Source of the DNA: Saccoglossus kowalevskii
Taxonomy: Eukaryota > Hemichordata > Enteropneusta > Harrimaniidae
DNA: 12,958 nt
Reading direction: 5' to 3'
Assembly (NCBI RefSeq): GCF_000003605.2
Contig: NW_003131858.1
Location: forward strand, 34,417 to 47,374
Part shown: one piece after another, positions 1 through 8,461 of the stretch
Numbering within the stretch: the stretch's first letter is position 1
How the letters are laid out: every line of letters begins with the position of its first letter
Program-made: the position numbers and the translations under genes
Notes under the pieces: model-generated
Database searches by the model: none
What the model was told of the DNA's origin: nothing
What the model saw: the letters and a program-made list of their open reading frames with translations, nothing else

Positions 1-940
1 ATATGTCACCAATATAATTTGAATTTTTGGGAATAGAGCTGGACACAACAATGTGACTAATGATATCTATCTGCGGGATGCTGAAATAAGTTAGACGCTG
101 GTTACTCATAGGATATTAGATATAAACAATAACAAATAAATTGTAAATAACTTTTTGGAGTTTACTTATAAAAACAGTTTACTACACTTATCTAATTGAC
201 AGATATTGGAAAGCATATTATTCACAATAATAGTTATCTAAGTATGCATGTATTCATTATTTCTTCATCTAACAATATTATATATGTTCAAAATTGTTTG
301 GTGAATTTTATAAATGTCTTAATATACATGTAGCATAATCGAACTGTTTGAGCTATTATAACCAAAACAATATTGTTACAAAAGAGTCAACGAAAAACAA
401 CAACCACGACGGATATTGTTATTCATCTACAATGATATGAACGATGTAATAATAATAATAAAAACAACAAATTAATACTTTAGTTCCACATTTAAGAATT
501 TATCTCATGAAATAGTTAAAGTAAGGTGGTAAGGACACTATTTGTTGTTAATGTCCTATTTTTCGTTGAGGTTTCAGTATATGTCCGAGGTCTAGGTCAT
601 TCACTAGACTGACTTTTCTTCACAAAATGTTTCAACACTTTAGATTACATCTGCTTTTTAATTTAATTAAATTGATTCTATAAAGAATTATTATTATGAG
701 TTACTTCTGTTTTCTGCGATCTAATAAGTAGATTTCCATCAGAATTGTATATATGGTTAATAATAGGTTCCCTACCCTATGCTATACCCTTTTTAATGTT
801 TTTTAAAGATGCATTTCAATGTTACCAATTCTTACATGCGAGTATCATATAGGTATTTACTTTAATTCATCATTGTAATCTAATGGATATTCTCCACATC
901 ATTTTATATTCAATATATATAATTACATATTAATACAGCC
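1..940. other. AT-rich stretch with no assignable gene
   Basis: No open frame of useful length and no recognisable motif is visible on either strand. The stretch has short A/T runs and a small (aat)n tract near 449-464. It lies 5' of the VioB/RebD-like pseudogene and could contain its promoter or earlier exons, but I cannot point to any. An AG that could serve as a splice acceptor lies at 937-938, just before the first open block. This is only positional support. Confidence 0.5.
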
Positions 941-2397
941 ATGATTTATTTTATCACAGATAACTACAACCGACATAATGCCAGCTTGCTGGGTTGGATC
1001 CTGCATACATGGTATCGGCTATCTATGGCACGTATCTTACAATACTACACGTATTCACTACACGATTTCTCTAGGAATCATACAAAGACAAAATCAAGAA
1101 AACATCAAAAAGGCAACTTGTTGAGGCTTCGGGGGAAATTTTACACTTTGGACTTGACAAGGGATAAGAATATTCACAAATATCGTATTGTTGAGGAGAT
1201 GAACTAATACTACTATGAAACGGGCAATACAGAGTTTGGTAATTTTACACAAGAGTGTATCACTGGAACTATTGGTGTTGCAGGTCCAGCTGAACCATTT
1301 CATTCTCTACGTCATCACGAACTGCAGGCACATGACATTCCTTCACTGAGGGCGTCATTCCCAGTTTTTCCAAAACGTCGTCAAATACTATTAAATGTTG
1401 GCAATAGCCTTATCCATACTCTTGGAGTCCCACACGTAGCTATAAATAAACGATTACAAATTGCATATCCCCTGATCATGAATTCGACTTCGTACGATTG
1501 TACGACCAACGTCACAGTATTGGGATATATCCTGTATGAACGCGATCAGTGGTATAGGTTATCAGCCGGAATCGTACAGATTCCAACATACGGTAAATTG
1601 AGCATAGAACAGATTGAACACGTACAAGAGAGACCATTATTGATTCGACGAATTTATCCTGAGACCATTGAATGTATAAACATAGGATTACAAGAAGCAT
1701 TTCATCGTACAACAATTGGCATTATGGGCGATACATTATTTCGTATGATCCTGAGGAAAGTTTGCAAGTAATAGTATTTGCATCACGATTTGGTGAGCCT
1801 CTTGAGAACTTACAAGTTACAATTAAACCAGGAACCAAAATTCGATATGCCACTGATTGCAGTGGAAGAACCTATCCCTTCAACGAACCAGACACAGAAG
1901 TAAATTACACACATTCCAATGTTACAGACACGACCGGTATTGCCATTTTCGAGTTTTATAGCAGTGATCCAAGTTCTCCAAAACCAATTGTTGGCCAAAT
2001 GTATATTTATGATGTTGAAAATGAATTTAATGGTATAACTCTCAATATTCGCGTTCGAATATTGCTTTATACTTTATACAAAGTGCCAAAAGGTGGTCCA
2101 ACGTGGAACAAAGATATATACCCAACATTCAAAATGTATGCCAGTATGTTCCCTTGTATGGCTGATATTATCAACCTAGCATCATATGAGGATATAACAA
2201 AGAAAACAGAAATGTTGAAAACCTCGATGATTTTACACATGGCAGACCCTTCATATATGCCTGTGACTCAAGATCTTTCAAGTAGTAAGCAATAGGCTAT
2301 TCTAAAGAGGCTAGATAACCCTAAGCGGGGCTCACAACCCCTGGCAACGTTAGAAGAGTTACATGGATATACAAACTGCATAAAAACTGGGAAGAAA

Positions 2398-2903
2398 GTA
2401 CGATAAGACGATAACAAAATTACCTCTCTCTACTACACTGACTGAGCAACTGAGCATGCTCAGAATAATTGATCCTGTTAAATTCAGATTCATGAATTCC
2501 TGATTTCAGATTCACAAGTTTTACCAAATGTATTCGATCAGTAGTGTATACTTTTCAGAACTCAGAGCCTTAGAATCAATTTCTCAGATCCCAATTTCAA
2601 ACTCTTTCAACATGAACATGAAAATAATTCCGATGTCCAGTGATGATTTTGAAACAAACCTAGGTCCTGGTATTATACTAAGTCCTGAATTAACAAAGAA
2701 GTCATGTGCATCAAGGTTCACCCAGATTAATGAATGCAGTTTCTTGAGCTAGTATACATGAATGACAAATAATTGTGTTGCTCTTGTGTACTCTGAGATT
2801 CTGAACACGGGTTTTTAGTTGTCAGTACAAAACTAGATTATGGGAAATCACTTTATGATGAGTTGTACCCGCATAGATTACATATTAATTCACCTGTTTG
2901 CAG
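2398..2903 (+). other. Candidate intron inside the VioB/RebD-like pseudogene
   Basis: Homology to the family stops after the LATLEELHGY segment, near 2395, and resumes at about 2906 with V-P-C-T-T-L, the expected continuation at the start of the ferritin-like domain. The resumption follows a good acceptor, cacctgtttgcag, ending at 2903. A GT at 2398-2399 (aagaaa|gtacga) is a possible but weak donor. The interval is full of stops and contains an open frame at 2528-2752 (74 codons) that resembles nothing in the family and is best read as intronic. A spliceosomal intron would mean the copy is a decayed genomic gene and not a retrocopy. The acceptor is better supported than the donor. Confidence 0.5.
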
Positions 2904-3619
2904 ATGTACCTTGTACTACTTTATAATCAAGTAACGGGGACTGTGGCATAAATGTAATTAATATTTTAAAAAGTGTTGTCATGGAAGAAATGTTTTATAT
3001 GACGCTTGTAGCAATTATACTTATTAGTATATGTGGATATCCGATTTAAATGCTGTAATCCCACGATATCCGACGACAATGCCAGGAAAAGTACATCCAT
3101 ACCTTACAATATCCCTTCAAAATTTTTGCTTGGAAGACGTCTTTCACAAAATTGAGGAACCGGATGATTCATTGCCATTAACGTTTCGACAAACTGTACC
3201 TTATAAAAATAAATCAACTGAAGATGCTGAGTATCCACATCCAAATTACAATACCATTGACAGTTTTATTATCAGAATGTATGGAAGACCCTCAAATATC
3301 TTGACAGTACTAAGGACGATATGTTTGCATGTGCTGATGCGAATAAACAAGTTAATGTGAAACATTGGTATAGCCATGTTGTTGGCAAACCGTTTGCAGT
3401 CATAAATCTCAGAGATGAATGGAGAGTAATCTAATTAACACAACCGTGTGATTCCCATGAAGAACAAACGCATTACTACAGATTCATGGAAATTGTTATG
3501 GGGATAAGCTAGTTCTTCATGAACGTACAATGAAAAAGTTTGTTAATCTACGAGAAATCTACGACGAAATTGTCCCTGTAAAATTACATGGTCATCAAAT
3601 ATTGCAATATACTTCATAG
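2904..3619 (+). other. Ferritin-like domain remnant of the pseudogene
   Basis: This is the 3' half of the broken gene. The first metal-site helix is visible as VVMEEMFYMTLVAIIL in frame 2 (2906-3046). In family members as I recall them the motif reads E-E-M-x-H, so the His ligand appears to be Tyr here. The frame changes near 3040, and the frame-1 stretch with PRYPTTMPGKVHPYLTISL runs to about 3305. It then moves to frame 3 with KHWYSHVVGKPF. After a stop at 3432-3434, frame 3 runs directly into DSHEEQTHYYRFMEIVMG, which keeps the second E-x-x-H. The region usually found between these segments, around the 'GEG' turn, is mostly absent, which suggests a deletion. A last frame-2 block, GDKLVLHERTMKKFVN and on, ends at a stop at 3617-3619. 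Confidence 0.6.
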
Positions 3620-4026
3620 TTTTTTGTTACACTTTAATGTAAATAACATTTAGATCATCTATAATGAAAACAAGATCGAACTGTATATCGAATTTGATCA
3701 AGCTGCCTCATCCACGTTGCTGTGACATTACGTTCTTAAATTGTAACATACTTAATTTAGTTACATTGAAGCCTAGTGGCCATCGAAATCGACATATAAT
3801 CGGTCATAAAAGCGTATAGCTTATATTAAATCATGTAATTATTAAAACTCCCATATATTAATTTGTATCGAATGGAAGGTAATAGTATTACATTTTACAT
3901 ATGGAATTTAGTCTATCAACTAGCACATACACACATACAAATTAACAGATTTCTAACGAAACAATTATTAGATAAACCTGGAAACTGTTTTTAGTTGAAG
4001 TTGCCAAGCTGCATTTATTTGATAAT
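3620..4026. other. No gene seen between pseudogene and transposase remnant
   Basis: The stretch is AT-rich with no open frame of note. I looked for the terminal inverted repeat of the neighbouring DDE_3 transposon and found no convincing partner on the far side of the transposase remnant. No canonical polyadenylation signal sits just after the pseudogene stop. Nothing else is supported. Confidence 0.45.
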
Positions 4027-4557
4027 CTAAGGAATGGAATTCATATTTAAGTAGGCAGTTGCATCAAAGAATTTCCAAGTGTCACTCGATGTTGTTTCGG
4101 AAAGTGCGTCATATACAGCGATTGTTAAGTTCTTGTGCAATAATTCCCTGTAGTAGTCACGTTTAAGTGTGATATTCAATATGTTTAAGCAGTTTCCAGC
4201 AGAATTGAAATCTGGGGAATAAGTTCGAAGATAACTAATTCAATGCCAAAATTATCCAGTAAATTAAAAAACAACCTTTTTGCCTCGCGGTGATGAATCG
4301 GGGCAATGTCCAAAACAATTGTCTCACCTGGTGTTAACATTAGTTCGTAGTCAACAGTGAACGCTTCCGTTGCTTCAGTAAAAAAAATAACAAATTGGTT
4401 TGCATTTGATGGACCCGGAATTACGAATGTATACATAGACATTCAGACCAACTATGACATTAAGAGTGTGGTTCCGTCCCGCAATATAACGACCGATTTC
4501 TATGCAGCGCACTCCCCTCTGCGAATGTCGTGTACGACAGACATTGCGCCTTCGCAT
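4027..4557 (-). pseudogene. Tc1/mariner-IS630-type DDE_3 transposase remnant
   Basis: Reading 4557 down to 4027, three overlapping frames together spell the C-terminal catalytic region of a DDE_3 transposase. The first frame (to about 4441) contains IGRYIAGRNHTLNVIVGLN. The second (4442 to about 4230) contains FVIPGPSNANQFVIFF, then IVLDIAPIHH and NLLDNFGIELV. The third (4221 to 4027) contains YSPDFNSAGNCLNIL and TLKRDYYRELL, ending at a TAG at 4029-4027. The second catalytic Asp is retained (VLD, with the usual following Asn changed to Ile). The third residue, normally Glu in the SPDxNPxE motif, is Gly. The first Asp and the N-terminal DNA-binding region are not visible. Two frameshifts, the lost Glu and 5' truncation make it a dead copy. 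No terminal repeats were identified. Confidence 0.85.
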
Positions 4558-4646
4558 ATAAACTTTCGCTGCTTCTTATTATCAACCTGGCACTGGCTAT
4601 TTTTAATATTCACCAGGATACGGACATATTTTCGACGCATCACAAT

Positions 4647-4821
4647 TCACTTATCCACAAGTACCGTTTCCATTCTGCCCGGCACATGGTACCCGATAGG
4701 GTCACTAATGCCCAATGTTGCCCAAACATCTCGACCACCACCGCCACCACTTGCAATTGAAACCCAGCCGGTTAGCAAACCAATTACACCGAATGTTGCA
4801 CCCAGTTGCTACAAGTGCCAT
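4647..4821 (-). pseudogene. Possible exon of a membrane protein, identity unknown
   Basis: On the minus strand an ATG at 4821 opens MALVATG. A change of one frame then gives ATFGVIGLLTGWVSIAS, a strongly hydrophobic stretch like a signal anchor or first membrane helix, followed by a polar part with DVWATLGISDPIGYHVPG and ending VDK at a TGA (4649-4647). The sequence is less AT-rich than its surroundings. Upstream of the ATG is tactattttccag, a plausible splice acceptor, and the end VDK lies next to an AA|GTGAAT that could be a donor. The shape, an N-terminal helix followed by an extracellular-looking loop, recalls claudin/PMP22-like tetraspan proteins, but no signature confirms this. The long plus-strand open frame over the same bases (4357-4845) is its proline-rich shadow. 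Low certainty. Confidence 0.22.
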
Positions 4822-4994
4822 CCACTGGAAAATAGTAAACTGTAGTCCAAACTTCGTATAAATTAGTTGCTAACGTTTATCTATAATAGTGAGTTATTCG
4901 TCGTATTTCATTAATGAAGTATTACAGATGGCGCTCTTGTTATGCTTTTGCTTTTGTATCTCAGGTCATCTCAGGTTAATTCTGAATAGTAGAC

Positions 4995-5120
4995 CAATGG
5001 CGGATCTAGGGGAAAATTTTATTCAATTCGTTTTGTATAATATAAAAAAAATCATTAACTTAGTCTGGCGATTTTATAGTTTGGACCCCTCCCCATAAAA
5101 AAATCCTGTATCCGCCCCTA
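4995..5120. mobile_element. Short hAT-like MITE with GGCGGATC termini
   Basis: The left end reads CAATGGCGGATCTAGG (4995-5010). The right end, read on the minus strand from 5120, gives TAGGGGCGGATACAGG. The two match at 12 of 16 positions, including the core GGCGGAT. Such GGGGCGGATCCAGG-type ends are familiar from non-autonomous hAT elements of animals, whose target duplications are 8 bp. Here only TAGAC is shared by the flanks (4989-4994 and 5121-5125), so the duplication is imperfect or eroded. The interior is about 95 bp with A runs and cannot code for protein. The open frame at 4889-5098 that crosses it is chance. Confidence 0.6.
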
Positions 5121-5818
5121 TAGACACGAAACATATATTGTTAAATATTGTACTGTATGAAAACCTTACTTTCAGTTCCACCTTGTTTATCTGAAAATCT
5201 ATGACAAATAAACGAAACAGTTTGACGTAACGTAAAAGCATTTATAAATATAATCTACGCATACATGCAATATAATCTACGCATTTTGCACAAAACTAAA
5301 ACTACAAGGAATTTGAAGGATTTCTCAATTTCGTTTATATTTTGACTATTTTCATGTTTTAGCAGCATTCCTTTCTGTGCCATTTGTTTGTGAATCAAGT
5401 AAACTAGTGAATGATATGACGTACTTGGTCATGAAAACAATCTATTATTGCCACTGATTTCGCCATTCATAATCAAGACAAAACTTTCTGTTCAAAACAA
5501 GCAATAGTGAGAAACACAAAAAAGTGGAAATTTGTACCAGCCGAGGTCATCTCTAAACAAAGTGGGCTGCTGTTCTTTACTAATTAAACACGGAAAGGGT
5601 GTCACACACAGCAATGTGAAGAATACAATAATAATCACTCATAACTTGTAATCTCGTGACAACAGGAATTATGTGCGCACAGACTGCATAGACTTTCACC
5701 CACCGTTATCAACATTTGTAAAAATATATTCATATAAAGACACACTAAAAAGTATTTACGAACCGCACTACGGGCAGTTGCCAACTACGATATCATTCAC
5801 TAAAATAACATGTTAGAC
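5121..5818. other. No gene seen; one spaced direct repeat
   Basis: No usable open frame is present on either strand. The only structure I can point to is a perfect 15-base direct repeat, atataatctacgcat, at 5248-5262 and 5270-5284, giving a 22-bp period of under two copies. The rest is AT-rich single-copy-looking sequence leading into the 45-bp satellite array. Confidence 0.45.
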
Positions 5819-6478
5819 CATCTAAATTAAACTACGGCGCTATTTAGGTAGATATTTAGAATATCTTAATTATAAACTACGGCGCTATTTAGGTAGATGT
5901 TTAATATATCTTAATTATAAACTACGTCGCTATTTAGGTAGCTAATTAGAATATCTTAATTATGAACTACGTCGCTATTAAGTTAGCTATTTAGAATATA
6001 TTAATTATAAACTACGGCACTATTTAGGTAGCTATTTAGAATATCTTAATTATAAACTACGTCGCTTTTTAGGTAGCTATTTAGAATATCTTAATTATAA
6101 ACTACGGCGCTATTTAGTTAGCTGTTTAGAATATCTAAATTATAAACATACGTCGCTATTTAGTTAGCTATTTAGGATATCTAAATTATAAACTACGTCG
6201 CTATTTAGGTAGCTGTTTAGAATATCTAAATTATAAACTACGTCGCTATTTAGGTAGCTATTTAGAATATCTAAATTATAAACTAGTCGCTATTTAGGTA
6301 GCTATTTAGAATATCTAAATTATAAACTACGTCGCTATTTAGGTAGCTATTTAGAATATTATAATTATAAACTACGTCGCTATTTAGTTAGCTGTTTAGA
6401 ATATTATAATTATAAACTACGTCGCTATTTAGGTAACTATTTGGAATATCTTAATTATAAACCATGGCGCTATTTATC
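5819..6478. repeat. 45-bp satellite array, 14 full copies plus partial ends
   Basis: Units start with aactac(g/t)gcgc-type sequence at 5830, 5875, 5920, 5965, 6010, 6055, 6100, 6145, 6191, 6236, 6281, 6325, 6370 and 6415, with a partial unit at 6460-6478. Spacing is 45 bp except for one 46-bp unit (an extra A in aacatacg, 6145) and one 44-bp unit (a lost C in aactagtcg, 6281). A fragment (catctaaatta) precedes the first unit. Each unit carries an internal 12-bp step, GCTATTTAGGTA followed by GCTATTTAGAAT, so the monomer seems to have grown from a shorter repeat. The near-palindrome TTTAGAATATCTAAA lies in the middle. No coding potential is seen. The 73-codon frame at 6441-6662 merely starts in the last units. 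Confidence 0.95.
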
Positions 6479-7100
6479 AACGATATTTTGTTATTTTTGC
6501 GTGACCAATTTCCGCAAGTTTGTTTGTCCCCATGAACATGGTCCTACTTTCTTTGAATATTACCGTTTTGTGCACAATAGTAATGAATTCCAAATAGAAC
6601 TTTCATTACAAACGTTTATTAACACACATTTCCAAATTAAAACATTTTACAATATACTTTGACTTGCACTGTAATCCGTGGCACCATGTTTTTGTCGTTG
6701 CTGCTGAGAAGAACGTGGAATATTTGCTTACATTAACTAGGTGTATATGTTGAGGAAAGTAATTTAATCAAGGCAGTGGACACATTTAATCTATGGTGAT
6801 ATAATTCCTTCTATGTTTTAAAGTGCCTGTGAAATGGCTGCTTTTTTTTCTCGCCTAAAATCATTCAACGGTACATCCAAAATATTATTTTTTATGTTTC
6901 TTCGCATAAAATATTGTTTTAAATCGAAAAAAAATGCGTTTCGAACATAGTCTACGGCAACTTTATTTTTGTGTATTTAAAACGAGGCTTCTCATTAGCT
7001 TCTCATTTGCATACAGTAATACATGTTGTGACGTAAGAAAAAGCTGCGCAGCTTGCATTGCCGATACTTGTATATAATGCACATTTCTTGTACAGTTTTC
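6479..7100. other. No gene seen downstream of the satellite array
   Basis: The stretch is AT-rich with T and A homopolymers (for example 6843-6850) and no open frame that resembles a known protein. The plus-strand frame that ends at 6662 begins inside the satellite and has no recognisable motif. Nothing is called. Confidence 0.45.
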
Positions 7101-7439
7101 TCATCTTTGACTAATTTGGCACTTATGTGAATGTTCGTCGAGAGAGAATAAACCACAATGAGCACATAATATCAAGTTTGTCGCATAGCGTTGAGTTAGA
7201 TGTGAAATATGTCCTTTCTGGCGTAGCATGTCACCGTGATCGTCACCGCCATCGGCCCACGTTTGTACATTGTCGCTGGACCCCGGCACTGAACAGCATT
7301 TGAGTTGGTGAGAAGTTCTAGTTTTGTTACGTATTGAACGGACTGTAACAAGGTTGGTCTGGACTGTACAAGTATTTATATGGTAGTCAGTCGAAGTGTC
7401 GACTTTTAGTTTCAAGGAACTCTCTACGCTTATGTCGAT
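7101..7439 (-). CDS. Unassigned open frame with a Cys/His cluster
   Basis: An ATG at 7439 opens a frame of about 112 codons (118 if an upstream TTG is counted), ending near 7101. I do not recognise the protein. The C-terminal part reads LILCAHCGLFSLDEHSHKC, a C-x2-C followed by H-x-H and C, spaced like one half of a zinc-binding finger. GDMLRQKGHISHLTQRYAT, with further His residues, lies just before it. The frame is longer and locally less AT-rich than most chance frames here, but one frame of this length could still arise by chance in 13 kb read on both strands. It lies just outside the left arm of the terminal-repeat element, so it may be an unrelated exon, a transposon-derived finger, or noise. 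Confidence 0.2.
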   Translation of the reverse strand: MDISVESSLKLKVDTSTDYHINTCTVQTNLVTVRSIRNKTRTSHQLKCCSVPGSSDNVQTWADGGDDHGDMLRQKGHISHLTQRYATNLILCAHCGLFSLDEHSHKCQISQR

Positions 7440-7574
7440 CATCGCCGAGTTTTTCAAAATTGGTTATTGATCAGATCACTAGGCATATCACTACACTGTT
7501 TTATTTCATCGACCGTCTGAGTTAAAAAAAAGCATTCAAAACAATAAATTAAACAGAAAACATATTTTCACATT

Positions 7575-7790
7575 TGTTGGACCCGATATTGAAATAAATT
7601 CCTGATAATGTATCATTAGCCGATAATGTAACACGGATTAACTGATATTGTAATACAAACCGATAATGTAACAACTGGCAACCAATACTGTAACAAAAAG
7701 GGCAACCGATAATGTAACACAAATAACCGATAATGTAATGATTTTTTTTTCAACCGATAACGTAACAAGATGACTACCGATACCAAACTT
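7575..7790 (+). repeat. Left terminal array of CCGATAATGTAA motifs
   Basis: Copies or near-copies of (A/C)CCGATAATGTAA(C/T) begin at about 7584, 7602, 7619, 7640, 7659, 7681, 7705, 7726 and 7753, with a truncated one at 7776, at spacings of 17-27 bases (about 21). Variation falls mainly in the spacers, while the 12-base core is often exact. This is the pattern expected if the core, and not the spacer, is under constraint. The two minus-strand open frames here (7616-7813 and 7638-7838) are translations of the repeat and not genes. Confidence 0.9.
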
Positions 7791-8461
7791 GAATCCATTG
7801 AAATTGTTCGCATTTCGTATTTGATATTGTGCCATCAAACAAATATTATTTTGTTTGTTTTTAGCTGCAATTTAATAAAAAAAGAGTACTGAAGTTTCCT
7901 TATACTTTAGGGTTCCAGCTTGCTAATACTGACTGCATATCTTTGTGTTCAAAGCTTGCTTTCCGGGTTGCCATGAAGTTACGGCGAATTATGGGACCTT
8001 CCAAGAAAATACGGGAGACCATTTTGAGAGGGCGAAAGTAAAGGCCCAATTTAGTCGCCTTGTGGGATTGTTTATTGGAGGTATGGCTATGCAATTTAGT
8101 GTGTCAATCACTTGCTTGACGGGTGTTTACAGAACCCCTTGTAGTTTATTTACATATCATATTAATTTGCCAATTACGATTCCACGGCAATGACCAATAA
8201 TATATGCAGGCACGCTCAGGGTGCTGTCATGCTCGTTACGGTAAACAATATACAAACTATTCACTTACACGTTCCGGTCCCTACGAAATGATGACGTCAC
8301 TAAATTACTGGCAACATAAATGCTACTGCTGAGTAGCAATTGTAAAGATAAATATAGCTACATAGCAGCAATCAACGGTTTTCAAGACTATGGCACATGG
8401 CAATGAATGACCAATGAATGACTATTTGCAATTGCCCTCAAAATAAACGCGTTGCAAATTG
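7791..8461. other. Interior of the terminal-repeat element, no gene seen
   Basis: Frames of 60-80 codons overlap on both strands at 7900-8193 (82 codons on plus, 64 on minus), but neither shows a motif I recognise. A perfect 11-bp tandem duplication, caatgaatgac twice, lies at 8401-8422. A palindromic TGACGTCA at 8292-8299 equals the CREB/ATF consensus, but a single 8-mer with no gene beside it is weak evidence of regulation. Confidence 0.4.

Larger units (their letters stand above)
941..3619 (+). pseudogene. Broken VioB/RebD-like ferritin-domain protein gene
   Basis: Known members of this family (VioB, RebD and fungal or bacterial relatives) join an N-terminal beta-rich region to a ferritin-like domain, and the characterised ones couple amino-acid-derived imines. 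Seen here, in order: frame 2 to about 1744, with ITGTIGVAGPAEPFH, LLNVGNSL and RPLLIRR; frame 1 from about 1727, with ASRFGEPLENLQV and MADPSYMPVTQDLSSSKQ, continuing past a stop into AILKRLDNP and LATLEELHGY to about 2397; a candidate intron; frame 2 from 2904, with VVMEEMFYMTLVA; frame 1 from about 3040, with PRYPTTMPGKVHPYLTISL; frame 3 from 3312, with VNVKHWYSHVVGKPF and HYYRFMEIVMG; and frame 2 to 3619. Stops interrupt it at 1205-1207, 2293-2295 and 3432-3434. Frame changes occur near 1735, 3040, 3305 and 3503. Family members often approach 700-1000 residues, so the N-terminus is probably missing. The family call is by motif recall only, and the original substrate is unknown. Confidence 0.68.

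Noticed and set aside
1271-1286. Shared word attggtgttgca near 1271 and 10911 as a dispersed repeat
   Set aside because: The match does not extend beyond about 14 bases in either direction, so chance is sufficient.
2528-2752. 74-codon plus frame within the pseudogene
   Set aside because: It lies in the candidate intron, matches none of the family blocks, and has the length expected by chance.
4357-4845. Plus-strand 162-codon open frame with a proline-rich end
   Set aside because: It runs antisense to the transposase remnant and to a better minus-strand candidate. The proline run is the complement of a GGT-rich minus-strand stretch.
6441-6662. 73-codon plus frame starting in the satellite
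   Set aside because: Its start lies inside satellite units, it has no motif downstream, and no neighbouring coding evidence supports it.
7616-7838. Two overlapping minus-strand frames
   Set aside because: They are translations of the CCGATAATGTAA array; the recurring HYRL/TLSV words come from the repeat period.
8292-8299. TGACGTCA as a functional CRE
   Set aside because: It is a single palindromic 8-mer with no promoter or gene beside it.
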